Assembly (NCBI GenBank): GCA_023229505.1
Contig: JALNZD010000022.1
Span: 1-57,929, forward strand
DNA length: 57,929 nucleotides
Source of the DNA: Bacteroidales bacterium
GTDB lineage: Bacteria > Bacteroidota > Bacteroidia > Bacteroidales > JAGOPY01
Direction: 5' to 3'
In this document: positions 32,861-41,154 of the stretch, in pieces
Position numbering within the stretch: position 1 is the stretch's first letter
Layout: every line of letters starts with the position of its first letter
Program-made: the position numbers and the translations under genes
Notes under the pieces: generated by a model
What the model was told of the DNA's origin: nothing
The model's database searches: none
The model's input: only the letters and a program-made list of their open reading frames with translations

Positions 32861-33319
32861 TTATTTTTTAGGAAATGCTCCGAACAATTTCGACAGGAAA
32901 CGATGAAACTTATGCACCCCGTCAGGGTTGGCATGCATCATGATACAGGCACCATAAACCAGTTTCACCCCATTCTGTTTAGCGATCTCAACTGCTTCTT
33001 TTGTTTCCGCTCCCTGCTGGAGCCAAAAGTGGGTGAAACCGTGATGAATGGCATTCTCGACGGCCCCGGCCGTATTTGCTTTAGGGGTCATGAACAAGCC
33101 ATATCTGACACTTTCAGGCAAACCTGAAACATCGTTATAGCACTTAATACCTTCCACATCATCCATATTCGGGTTTACCGGATATATATCATAGCCTTTG
33201 GCAAGAAGTTCTTTAAAGACATTCCGGCTAAATTTTTTGGGATCACGGGAAAGCCCGATAAAAGCAAATTTCTTCGGTTGAAGAAATTCATCAATGATTT
33301 TTAACCTGTTTTTCGCCAT
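32861..33319 (-). CDS. CoA-binding domain protein
   Basis: A 152-residue single-domain Rossmann protein of the CoA-binding family (YccU-like). FAFIGLSRDPKKFSRNVFKE is the N-terminal nucleotide loop, KGYDIYPVNPNMDDVEGIKCY follows (in two halves), then GLFMTPKANTAGAVENAI and FWLQQGAETKEAVE. Such proteins bind CoA derivatives, but the reaction or regulatory role is unknown. It is convergent with the metal exporter and divergent from the glutathione peroxidase gene. Confidence 0.85.
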   Translation of the reverse strand: MAKNRLKIIDEFLQPKKFAFIGLSRDPKKFSRNVFKELLAKGYDIYPVNPNMDDVEGIKCYNDVSGLPESVRYGLFMTPKANTAGAVENAIHHGFTHFWLQQGAETKEAVEIAKQNGVKLVYGACIMMHANPDGVHKFHRFLSKLFGAFPKK

Positions 33320-33424
33320 GGCTTTTTTGATTTGGTTGTGTTTAATAATGGTTGAAATTGTTGAACTTATTCAAGGATAATGCTTTTCTGACCCTGAATA
33401 ATTTTAATGATATTATTACCACTT

Positions 33425-33458
33425 CAAAGATAGTAACTTCACTCAGGTTTTGAACAAA
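33425..33458 (-). promoter_or_regulatory. possible promoter of the CoA-binding protein gene
   Basis: On the minus strand, TTTG (33455-33458) and TATCTTTG (33425-33432) are 22 bases apart, slightly long but in the right order. The leader would be about 100 bases. Confidence 0.4.
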
Positions 33459-33500
33459 TCAACTATCTCATTGTTTCAATAGAAATTTAACACTAATAAA

Positions 33501-34052
33501 ATGAAGACACTTATAATTATTTCTGCTATAATTCTCACTTCCTCTCTGGTAAATTCTCAAAGTACAGGTAAAAAGACTTTTTACGATTTTACCGTAACGA
33601 CAATCGATGGCAAGGAGTTTCCACTATCACAACTTAAAGGAAAGAAGGTTCTCGTTGTCAACACAGCCTCAAAATGCGGATATACCCCGCAATACGAGGA
33701 TCTGCAAAAACTTTTTGAAACCTATGGCAGGGATAATTTTACTGTAATTGGTTTTCCGGCAAATAATTTCATGAGTCAGGAGCCTGGCACAAATGAAGAG
33801 ATTAAGCAATTCTGCAGCTCAAAATATTCTGTTACTTTCCCGTTGATGTCGAAGATCTCGGTTAAGGGAAGCGATATCGCTCCGGTATACAGTTGGTTGA
33901 CTTCAAAGGCAGAGAATGGAGTTATGGATGCGCCGGTGAAATGGAATTTTCAGAAATTCATGATCGATGAAAACGGTAACCTGATTGGTATGGCACCTTC
34001 AGGAGATAATCCCCTATCAGAAAAGATTGTGAACTGGATCAAGGAAAAATGA
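33501..34052 (+). CDS. exported glutathione peroxidase family protein (Cys type)
   Basis: A 183-residue GPx-fold peroxidase with an N-terminal signal peptide (residues about 1-19, ending LVNSQ), so it acts in the periplasm, probably with thioredoxin-like reductants rather than glutathione. The peroxidatic Cys is in NTASKCGYTPQY. The usual FPCNQFGGQEPG block reads FPANNFMSQEPG, so one Cys is Ala and the catalytic-tetrad Gln is Asn. A second Cys remains in IKQFCSSKYS and could be the resolving Cys. VKWNFQKFMID supplies the Trp-Asn pair. A strong terminator follows. Confidence 0.92.
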   Translation: MKTLIIISAIILTSSLVNSQSTGKKTFYDFTVTTIDGKEFPLSQLKGKKVLVVNTASKCGYTPQYEDLQKLFETYGRDNFTVIGFPANNFMSQEPGTNEEIKQFCSSKYSVTFPLMSKISVKGSDIAPVYSWLTSKAENGVMDAPVKWNFQKFMIDENGNLIGMAPSGDNPLSEKIVNWIKEK

Positions 34053-34066
34053 CTGAAATGTTTATT

Positions 34067-34104
34067 AAAAAAGGTTTCCAACCCTCGGGTTGGAAACCTT
34101 TTTT
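34067..34104 (+). terminator. strong rho-independent terminator after the peroxidase gene
   Basis: An almost perfect hairpin. AAAAAAGGTTTCCAACC pairs with GGTTGGAAACCTTTTTT around a CTCG loop. The A and T runs flank the GC core on both sides, so it could work in either direction. Confidence 0.9.
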
Positions 34105-34140
34105 GTTATCTTGCAAGCCACTTATCATAATAAGTCTCCC

Positions 34141-34857
34141 ATGAATATAGAAGCCTTTTTTAAAGTTACGTACGGCCTTTACCTTGTTTGCTCAAAAGAC
34201 GGAAATAATTACAACGGCCATATTTCTAACACAGTTTTCCAGGTAACTGCAGATCCACCGAAATTTGTGGTTGCTTCACATAAAAATAATCTGACAACGA
34301 GTTATATTGAAAAGAGCAATCTATTTTCCGTTTCTATTCTTCAACAGGATGTCGATCTCGATTTTATAGGACCATGGGGTTTTAAATCCGGAAAAAATGC
34401 AGATAAATTCACGGCAACATCTTACAAAATAGGCAAAACAGGCGTTCCTATCGTTCTTGACAAGTCTATAGCTTACCTTGAATGTGAAGTCATTGAAAAA
34501 ATTGATACCGGCACGCATATTCTCTTCATTGGACGGGTAGTAGATGCTGAAATCCTTGACAATGAGTCCAAACCATTGACATACACCTATTACAGAGAGG
34601 TGATAAAAGGACTGTCGCCTAAGAACTCCCCAACTTACACCGGCGACATCTTAGAAAAGAAAATTCATCAGGAGCCAGATATTCCAAAAGGAAAGCCTAA
34701 AAAGTACCAATGTTCAATTTGCGGATATATTTATGACCCGGAAGAAGGGGATTCTCATTCCGGAATTGTTCCAGGTACGGCTTTTGAAGATATCCCGGAT
34801 GATTGGACCTGTCCCATTTGCGGAGTTTCTAAAAAAGACTTTTTCATGATTGATTGA
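34141..34857 (+). CDS. flavin reductase-rubredoxin fusion (high-molecular-weight rubredoxin)
   Basis: A 238-residue two-domain redox protein. Residues about 1-160 are an FMN-binding flavin reductase-like domain (FKVTYGLYLVCSKDG, VASHKNNLTTSYI, GPWGFKSGKNADKF). After a Pro/Lys linker, residues about 185-238 are rubredoxin, with CSICGYIYDPEEGD and CPICGVSKKDF supplying the four iron-binding Cys. In anaerobes such fusions pass electrons from NAD(P)H to flavodiiron oxygen or NO reductases; no such partner is in this window. The ATG at 34141 is used because earlier starts lie inside the terminator hairpin. Confidence 0.92.
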   Translation: MNIEAFFKVTYGLYLVCSKDGNNYNGHISNTVFQVTADPPKFVVASHKNNLTTSYIEKSNLFSVSILQQDVDLDFIGPWGFKSGKNADKFTATSYKIGKTGVPIVLDKSIAYLECEVIEKIDTGTHILFIGRVVDAEILDNESKPLTYTYYREVIKGLSPKNSPTYTGDILEKKIHQEPDIPKGKPKKYQCSICGYIYDPEEGDSHSGIVPGTAFEDIPDDWTCPICGVSKKDFFMID

Positions 34858-34864
34858 TCCTGCT

Positions 34865-36817
34865 TTAATCTGTTGCCATTATTCTAATCTCCGTCCTTCG
34901 GTTTAGGGCCCTGCCTTCTTCTGATCTATTGGAGCTTACCGGGCTGCCTTCTCCATAACCTTTGTAGGACAATCTGCCGGCAGCTATTCCATGATCCAGC
35001 AAATATCCATAAACAGCCCTGGCTCTTTTCATGCTCAACTCAATATTGTATTCTTTCGTCCCTTCATCATCCGTGTGCCCCCCAATCTCAATCATGACAC
35101 TTGAATTATTGATCAGAAAACTGACAAGTTTATCAAGTTCGGCATAGGAAATGGCTTTTAACTGATACTGGTCTGTTTCATAGAAAATATTCCTCAGGAT
35201 CATCGTATTGCCCACCGCAATTGGTTCCAACGGAATATCTTTCACCACCGGATCCCATCTTGATTTAATTTCTGACAATGGGAAATGTTCAGAATAAAAA
35301 AGATACCCATCGCACGAAACATTCAGTGCGTAATTCCTTTCACCGGGAAGGCAAACCAGGAATTCGCCGTTTTGTTTGTCAGACCTGGCTTCAACAATGG
35401 TAGAGCCCTGTACAATGTCTATCAGCTCAAACCTGGCTTCAAGCGGCTGCCCGCTGACCTGATCATACACTTTACCTTTCAAATAACTTACCGGCGTGGG
35501 CCTGATCTCCTCATATAAATCAAACATAAAAATATCATATCCTCCCTCCCCTTCCAGGCTGTTACTGGAGATAAAACCCAGGTTCCCTTCCGGGTTTACG
35601 ACTATAATAAGTTCATCGGCTGAGCTATTGATTGGAAATCCCAGGTTTTCAGGCTGTGTCCATGCTCCGTTTTTAAATACTGACCTGTACAAATCGGCCC
35701 CTCCCAGTCCAGGGTGGCCAAAGGAAGAAAAATACAGTGTTGTATTGTCATAATGGATAAACGGGGCCATTTCGGCATCGGCAGTATTTATCGGGATTCC
35801 GAGGTTTACCGGTTTGATCCATCCCCCATCAGGCGTCATCTCCGTTTTCCATATATCGGAGCTTCCCAGGCTGCCCTTACGGTTACTGGCAAAGTATAAT
35901 GTTTTACCATCGGGTGATATGGAAGGCTGCGCATCCCAAAGGTCGGAGTTAATATGAACTCCCATGTTCTTTGCTTTTGACCAGGTATCGCCTTTTTTCT
36001 CAGAATAATATAAATCACAACTACCATAGCTGTCAGGCCGGAAGCATGCGGTGAAGAAAAGTAACCTGCCATCAGGGGATATGCACAATGCGCCTGCATC
36101 ATTTTCTTTTCCGGGCGGAAAATTCAATTGGATAGCATTCTCAGCCGTATCTCCGCTAAAGACTGCATAATAAAAATCTTCATTAAACTCTTTAAGATAG
36201 CTTGCATTCTTAATCCGCCTGGTAAAAAACAGCCCTGAACCATCCGCTGATAAGGCATTTATATATTCGTCTGCTGCTGTATTGATGCCTGTACCCAAAT
36301 TTACCGGATTAAAGGAAACCGGATTACTGACCAGATTTTTTCTAAGCTGGGAAATACTGAGTTTTTTCTCAATGGTGCTTCTTAATTCTGGTCTAAGGTC
36401 AGTGTAACCAAGGAGTTTTTCATAATTATTGTACGCTTCATCATATCTCTCAAGTGTAAAAAGTGTATTGGCAAGGAGGTTATAAACCACTTCTTCCCCA
36501 TCTGGGTTGAAATTAAGAGCTTTACGGTATTGATTGACAGCCTCAGCAAGCCTGCCTGTTTCTAAAAGGACATCGCCAAGCAAAATATAAGCTTCTGCCA
36601 GGGTTGAATCTGCTTTAATGGCTTTATACAACTCATTTTCACAATCTTCCCAATTGCCTGACTGAAAATCGGTCCTTGCTTTTTCAAAAGATTTCCACGC
36701 CTTTTTTGATTCACCTTCCTGACCTATGACGTCTTGAAAAGGAATGATGATGAAAAATATCATTACCGAAACAACCAGGGAAAAGAAATTGATCTTATGT
36801 AGTGATCGTTTTTTCAC
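34865..36817 (-). CDS. OmpA-family protein with TPR and WD40-like (PD40) repeats
   Basis: A 650-residue envelope protein. A signal segment ends near residue 33 (VIGQEGES). TPR units lie at about 40-140 (AEAYILLGDVLLETGRLAEA and neighbours). PD40 beta-propeller repeats, such as SPDGRLLFFTA, SPDGKTLYFASNRKGSLGSS and DNTTLYFSSFGHPGLGGAD, occupy about 190-440. A carboxypeptidase-regulatory-like segment follows, and the last 110 residues are an OmpA peptidoglycan-binding domain (GGHTDDEGTKEYN, LSMKRARAVYGYL). The domain order matches Bacteroidetes proteins related to PorE/SprF-associated OmpA proteins, some of which serve type IX secretion; that link is inference. Confidence 0.9.
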   Translation of the reverse strand: MKKRSLHKINFFSLVVSVMIFFIIIPFQDVIGQEGESKKAWKSFEKARTDFQSGNWEDCENELYKAIKADSTLAEAYILLGDVLLETGRLAEAVNQYRKALNFNPDGEEVVYNLLANTLFTLERYDEAYNNYEKLLGYTDLRPELRSTIEKKLSISQLRKNLVSNPVSFNPVNLGTGINTAADEYINALSADGSGLFFTRRIKNASYLKEFNEDFYYAVFSGDTAENAIQLNFPPGKENDAGALCISPDGRLLFFTACFRPDSYGSCDLYYSEKKGDTWSKAKNMGVHINSDLWDAQPSISPDGKTLYFASNRKGSLGSSDIWKTEMTPDGGWIKPVNLGIPINTADAEMAPFIHYDNTTLYFSSFGHPGLGGADLYRSVFKNGAWTQPENLGFPINSSADELIIVVNPEGNLGFISSNSLEGEGGYDIFMFDLYEEIRPTPVSYLKGKVYDQVSGQPLEARFELIDIVQGSTIVEARSDKQNGEFLVCLPGERNYALNVSCDGYLFYSEHFPLSEIKSRWDPVVKDIPLEPIAVGNTMILRNIFYETDQYQLKAISYAELDKLVSFLINNSSVMIEIGGHTDDEGTKEYNIELSMKRARAVYGYLLDHGIAAGRLSYKGYGEGSPVSSNRSEEGRALNRRTEIRIMATD

Positions 36818-36861
36818 TAAAAATCCTATTAATAAGGCTAACGAAATGCTATTCCACCCTT

Positions 36862-37494
36862 TCAGGGAATATGAATAAACTTATGCGTTTGCAGTGAAAT
36901 ATTCCAATCCGGATGTGCTTTAACATAATCAACGATCAAAGGGAGGATTTGATTATGTTTACTCCATTCGGGTTGTAAAAAAAGATGACAGCCGGATTGT
37001 GCTTTTTCCGCATTCAATTCTGCCCAGCGAAAATCGCTTTCCTGGCTGATGATCACTTTTATCTCATGTGCCTGATGAAAATATTCCAGTAAAGGTAAAG
37101 ATCCTTTTTTTGGTGACAGGCAAATCCAGTCCCATGTACCGGTAAGTTTTCTTACCCCGGCAGTTTCCAGGAAAGTTTTAACTTTTCTTTGCTTTAATTC
37201 GCTGCAAAGATAGTCCAGGTTATAAAGAACCGGTTCGCCTCCAGTCACTACGACTGCCCTGGCAGGATGCTGTAATACTTTTTGTACGATGTTATCGGTG
37301 AGTGTTAAAGGGTGAAGGTTTGCATCCCATGACTCCTTCACATCGCACCACCAGCAGCCCATGTCGCAGCCGCCCAATCGGATAAAATAAGCGGCTTTAC
37401 CTGTATTGAATCCTTCTCCCTGGATAGTATAAAAATCTTCCATCAGCGGAAGCAGCCTTCCCTGGTCAAAGAGGATTTTTTGTTCTTCAGGCAT
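36862..37494 (-). CDS. queE: 7-carboxy-7-deazaguanine synthase QueE
   Basis: A 210-residue radical SAM enzyme that contracts 6-carboxytetrahydropterin to 7-carboxy-7-deazaguanine for queuosine synthesis. FYTIQGEGFNTGKAAYF is the family start block. GGCDMGCWWCDVKESWD gives the CxxxCxxC cluster motif, and VVTGGEPVLYN the SAM-contacting GGE motif. SPKKGSLPLLEY and HLFLQPEWSKHN complete the substrate side. Its 5' end overlaps the folD 3' end by 8 bases, so the two are translated from one mRNA. Confidence 0.94.
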   Translation of the reverse strand: MPEEQKILFDQGRLLPLMEDFYTIQGEGFNTGKAAYFIRLGGCDMGCWWCDVKESWDANLHPLTLTDNIVQKVLQHPARAVVVTGGEPVLYNLDYLCSELKQRKVKTFLETAGVRKLTGTWDWICLSPKKGSLPLLEYFHQAHEIKVIISQESDFRWAELNAEKAQSGCHLFLQPEWSKHNQILPLIVDYVKAHPDWNISLQTHKFIHIP

Positions 37495-38365
37495 ATATTT
37501 CTTTTTTAGCTGCCTTGATGGTATTTAAAAGCAGCGAGACGATTGTCATTACACCCACCCCTCCCGGCACGGGTGTGATCATAGAGGCTTTTTTCGAGAC
37601 CTCATCAAATTTCACATCGCCAATCAGCCGGTAACCAGATTCTGTGGCATCAGATGGGATCCTGTGGATGCCAACATCAATAACCACTGCACCTTCCTTG
37701 ACCATATCGGCTGTTACAAAAGCCGGCTGGCCTATGGCAGAAATAAGGATATCGGCTTCAACAGTAATTTTATTCAGGTTTTGTGTCTTGCTATGGCAAA
37801 TCGTAACTGTTGCATTTCCGGGATAAGATTTTCTTGACATCAGGATGGCTAAGGGGGTGCCTACAATATTACTTCTTCCAAGAATTACGCAATTCTTACC
37901 TTCTGTTTGAACCTTATAATATTCGAGGAGTTTCATAATTCCAAAAGGTGTTGCAGGAAGATATGCGGGTAAACCCTGAACCATTCTGCCAATATTGATA
38001 GGGTGAAAACCATCGACATCCTTTTCAGGCCAGACCTTTTGAATGATTTTACCGGCGTTGATATGGGAAGGCAAAGGGAGTTGAACGATAAGGCCATGAA
38101 CTTCCGGGTCATTATTGATGAAATCAATCATTGCCAGGAGCTCTTTTTCACTGATTGAGGCGGATTGCCTGTATATTGAAGAGACAATCCCCACTTCATG
38201 GCAGGCTTTTTCTTTATTCCTGACATAAGTCTGACTGGCAGGATCTTCACCCACCAAAATAGCTGCCAGGTGGGGATCTACACCCGATTTGATCAGGCGG
38301 GAAGCTTCCTGTTTCAGCTCAAGCTTAATTTTTTCTGCGACCAGTTTTCCATCTATTAATTTCAT
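37487..38365 (-). CDS. folD: methylenetetrahydrofolate dehydrogenase/cyclohydrolase FolD
   Basis: FolD (292 residues) interconverts 5,10-methylene- and 10-formyl-tetrahydrofolate for one-carbon supply, linking to the serine pathway. DPASQTYVRNKEKACHEVGI contains the catalytic Tyr and Lys. IVQLPLPSHI and KDVDGFHPINIGRM bind folate. VILGRSNIVGTPLAILMSRK binds NADP, and TPVPGGVGVMTIVSLL ends the family pattern. The ATG at 38365 (MKLIDGKLVA) is used, with one two codons earlier as alternative. It lies between ffh and queE on one strand. Confidence 0.96.
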   Translation of the reverse strand: MKLIDGKLVAEKIKLELKQEASRLIKSGVDPHLAAILVGEDPASQTYVRNKEKACHEVGIVSSIYRQSASISEKELLAMIDFINNDPEVHGLIVQLPLPSHINAGKIIQKVWPEKDVDGFHPINIGRMVQGLPAYLPATPFGIMKLLEYYKVQTEGKNCVILGRSNIVGTPLAILMSRKSYPGNATVTICHSKTQNLNKITVEADILISAIGQPAFVTADMVKEGAVVIDVGIHRIPSDATESGYRLIGDVKFDEVSKKASMITPVPGGVGVMTIVSLLLNTIKAAKKEIYA

Positions 38366-38407
38366 CAACAATCAATTAACTAATTATCAATCTGAAATTT
38401 TCACACA

Positions 38408-39751
38408 TTACCTTTTGGGGGCACCCTTCATATTTTGCATAGCCCTCATCATGTTTTTCCCTTTTTCTCCTGACATCATTTTCATCATTTTGCTGGTTTC
38501 GTAGAACTGTTTGATCAGCCTGTTGACTTCCTGAATATCATTACCACTGCCACTTGCGATCCTTTTCCTTCTTGAACCATTTAAAAGTTTGGGATTTTCT
38601 CTTTCCCGGGGTGTCATCGACTGGATGATGGCTTCAATACCTTTGAAAGCATTATCATCAATATCAATATTACGAAGGGCCTTGCCCATTCCAGGTATCA
38701 TGCTCATCAGGTCTTTCACATTACCCATTTTTTTGATCTGCTTGATCTGGGTAATGAAGTCGTTGAAATTAAATTCATCCCGGGCAATTTTTTTCTGCAA
38801 CTGGCGTGCTTCTTCTTCATTGAATTGCTCCTGGGCCCGCTCAACCAATGATACGATATCGCCCATGCCGAGAATCCTGTCGGCCATACGAGCCGGATAA
38901 AAAATATCAATGGCATCAATTTTTTCACCGATACCAACGAACTTGATGGGTTTATTCACAACCGCGCGAATGGTCAATGCAGCACCACCCCGGGTATCGC
39001 CATCAAGTTTAGTAAGGATCACACCATCATAATCAAGACGATCATTGAAAGTCTTGGCTGTATTAACTGCGTCCTGGCCGGTCATAGAATCAACCACAAA
39101 AAGGGTTTCATGAGGCTGAACCGCATTTTTAATAGCTGAGATCTCACGCATCATATCTTCATCGATCGCCAATCGCCCGGCCGTATCTATGATCAATACA
39201 TTATAATTCTTATCCTTTGCATATTGCTGTGCCCGCCTGGCAATCTGCACCGGGTCCTTGTTATCGTCTTCCGTGTAAACCTCTACGTCAATCTGGCCAC
39301 CAAGCACTTTAAGCTGTTCAATAGCAGCAGGACGATAAACGTCGCATGCAACTAATAAGACCTGCCTCCCTTTTTTTGATTTGAGGTAATGAGCCAGTTT
39401 TGCTGAAAAAGTGGTTTTCCCGGAACCCTGGAGCCCTGCCATCAGAATTACAGCAGGTTTCCCCTGGATGTTAAGTTCGACCTGGCTGCTGCCCATTAAT
39501 TCAGCCATCTTATCATGCACGATCTTAACCATTACTTGCCCCGGAGAGACAGAGGTCAGGATTTTCTGGCCTAAAGCTTCTTGTTTGACCTGGTCTGCAA
39601 AGTCTTTGGCTATTTTATAGCTGACGTCAGCATCCAAGAGGGCTTTACGAACTTCTTTCAAAGTTTCCGCGACATTAATTTCAGTGATGTGCCCTTGTCC
39701 TTTCAGTATCCTGAACGATCGTTCCAGTTTATCAGATAGTCCTTCAAACAT
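38408..39751 (-). CDS. ffh: signal recognition particle protein Ffh
   Basis: Ffh (447 residues), the SRP54-type GTPase that binds signal sequences together with 4.5S/SRP RNA and delivers ribosomes to FtsY. The N domain is followed by the G domain with MAGLQGSGKTTFSAKLAHYL (G1), ACDVYRPAAIEQL, IIDTAGRLAIDEDMM (G3) and LTKLDGDTRGGAAL (G4). The M domain has PGMGKALRNI, the RNA-binding NGSRRKRIASGSG segment and a methionine-rich C-terminus. All parts are normal. First gene of the ffh-folD-queE run. Confidence 0.97.
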   Translation of the reverse strand: MFEGLSDKLERSFRILKGQGHITEINVAETLKEVRKALLDADVSYKIAKDFADQVKQEALGQKILTSVSPGQVMVKIVHDKMAELMGSSQVELNIQGKPAVILMAGLQGSGKTTFSAKLAHYLKSKKGRQVLLVACDVYRPAAIEQLKVLGGQIDVEVYTEDDNKDPVQIARRAQQYAKDKNYNVLIIDTAGRLAIDEDMMREISAIKNAVQPHETLFVVDSMTGQDAVNTAKTFNDRLDYDGVILTKLDGDTRGGAALTIRAVVNKPIKFVGIGEKIDAIDIFYPARMADRILGMGDIVSLVERAQEQFNEEEARQLQKKIARDEFNFNDFITQIKQIKKMGNVKDLMSMIPGMGKALRNIDIDDNAFKGIEAIIQSMTPRERENPKLLNGSRRKRIASGSGNDIQEVNRLIKQFYETSKMMKMMSGEKGKNMMRAMQNMKGAPKR

Positions 39752-39784
39752 AAATTAGTTTTCCTTTTAATATTTACAGGTTTG

Positions 39785-39792
39785 CAAAAGTA
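39785..39792 (-). promoter_or_regulatory. -7 promoter box for ffh
   Basis: TACTTTTG followed by GCAAAC on the minus strand, 33 bases before the ffh ATG and just downstream of the tRNA-His terminator. A second TATTTTTG (39793-39800) is adjacent and coincides with the terminator T-tract. Confidence 0.45.
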
Positions 39793-39801
39793 CAAAAATA
39801 A

Positions 39802-39834
39802 AAAACCCCACAAGCAGTCTGCCCGTGAGGTTTT
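39802..39834 (-). terminator. rho-independent terminator after tRNA-His
   Basis: On the minus strand, AAAACCTCAC (39834-39825) pairs with GTGGGGTTTT (39811-39802) with one mismatch, and an inner GCA/TGC pair extends the stem. It is followed by TATTTTTG. It starts 4 bases past the tRNA. Confidence 0.75.
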
Positions 39835-39837
39835 ATG

Positions 39838-39912
<75 letters not shown>

Positions 39913-40020
39913 GTTTAAAAAGCGGATGCAAAGATATTAAAAAAATAAAAAAGTCAGAAAGACAGTCTTATATTTGTTTCAGCTATCAGCTACATTTATT
40001 TGATTAATATCTATTGAGGT

Positions 40021-41154
40021 ATGAATATCTTTCTCCGGAAAAAAAATGAATATACTTCCGGTTCCTTATCCCGGGAAGCCTGGAGAAAATTTCTCAGGAA
40101 TAAGCTTTCACTGTTTGCCCTGATATATATTATCCTCTCAGCCATTGTTGCCTGCCTGGGCTACCTGATCACTCCTGACAGTACACCAATGGCTAACCGG
40201 CAAACCCTTGAACTATCAACAAAAAAACCTGGTTTCAACATCATGATGTTGAAAATATTAAAAGAGGAAGATGTACCTCATAAGGGGATATTCCACCGGA
40301 TGCTCTTCGGAGAGCGAAGTAAGTTTCAATTTTTGCCTATTCAAAGCTATAATTATAAAAATGGGCTATTAACAATACAAGAGTACTCAGGTGAGGATGG
40401 AGTCCCGGGACCTGAACGAACATTCCTGTTAGATCAAAACCAATTGAAGGGCCAATTAATTCTAAAAAGGTTTTTACTGGGAACTGATCAGTTTGGAAGG
40501 GATATTCTAAGTCGCCTGATGATTGGATCAAGGGTGAGTCTTGCTGTGGGATTGATATCAGTAGTAATATCTTTACTGATAGGAATTACCGTTGGCTCAC
40601 TCGGTGGATTCTTCAGAGGATGGATCGACCAATTTGTGGTTTGGCTAATAAATGTTGTCTGGTCAATTCCAACCCTTTTACTGGTGATTGCCATCACCTT
40701 TGCTCTTGGAAAAGGATTCTGGCAGGTTTTTATAGCAGTAGGATTTACCATGTGGGTTGAAGTTGCACGGGTGACCCGTGGTCAGATACTTGCCATCAGG
40801 GAAAAAGAATTTGTAGAAGCGGCGAAAGCATTGGGGTTTTCAAATTTCCGCATTATTTTCAGGCATATACTTCCCAACATTATGGGGCCGATCATTGTAA
40901 TTTCCGCTGCAAATTTTGCATCTGCGATACTCATTGAAGCTGGATTGAGCTTCCTTGGCATTGGCGTTCAGCCTCCTATGCCCTCCTGGGGCAGCATGAT
41001 CCGGGAGAATTATGCTTATCTCATTCTCAATGCTGCCCATCTTGCTATTTTACCAGGTTTGGCCATAATGTTGACGGTACTTTCATTTATGGTGACCGGA
41101 AATGGACTGAGAGACGCCCTTGACGTCAAAAAACATGAAACTGTTCAACCTTAA
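40021..41154 (+). CDS. ABC transporter permease, Opp/Dpp C type
   Basis: A 377-residue permease of the peptide/nickel (OppC/DppC) class. The N-terminus REAWRKFLRNKLSLFALIYI is typical of the C subunit. A periplasmic region of about 100 residues follows the first helix, ending at GTDQFGRDILSRLMIGSRVS. The EAA-loop EFVEAAKALGFSNFRIIFRHILPN contacts the ATPase. GLSFLGIGVQPPMPSWGSMI is the C-terminal block. It has no OppB, OppA or ATPase gene beside it, which is the common Bacteroidetes situation with scattered transporter genes. Substrate unknown. Its stop overlaps the convergent DUF5723 gene by 4 bases. Confidence 0.93.
   Translation: MNIFLRKKNEYTSGSLSREAWRKFLRNKLSLFALIYIILSAIVACLGYLITPDSTPMANRQTLELSTKKPGFNIMMLKILKEEDVPHKGIFHRMLFGERSKFQFLPIQSYNYKNGLLTIQEYSGEDGVPGPERTFLLDQNQLKGQLILKRFLLGTDQFGRDILSRLMIGSRVSLAVGLISVVISLLIGITVGSLGGFFRGWIDQFVVWLINVVWSIPTLLLVIAITFALGKGFWQVFIAVGFTMWVEVARVTRGQILAIREKEFVEAAKALGFSNFRIIFRHILPNIMGPIIVISAANFASAILIEAGLSFLGIGVQPPMPSWGSMIRENYAYLILNAAHLAILPGLAIMLTVLSFMVTGNGLRDALDVKKHETVQP

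Noticed and set aside
34090..34140. Upstream start for the flavin reductase-rubredoxin gene
   Set aside because: The extra codons lie inside the 3' arm of a strong terminator and encode no family sequence; the ATG at 34141 matches the family start.
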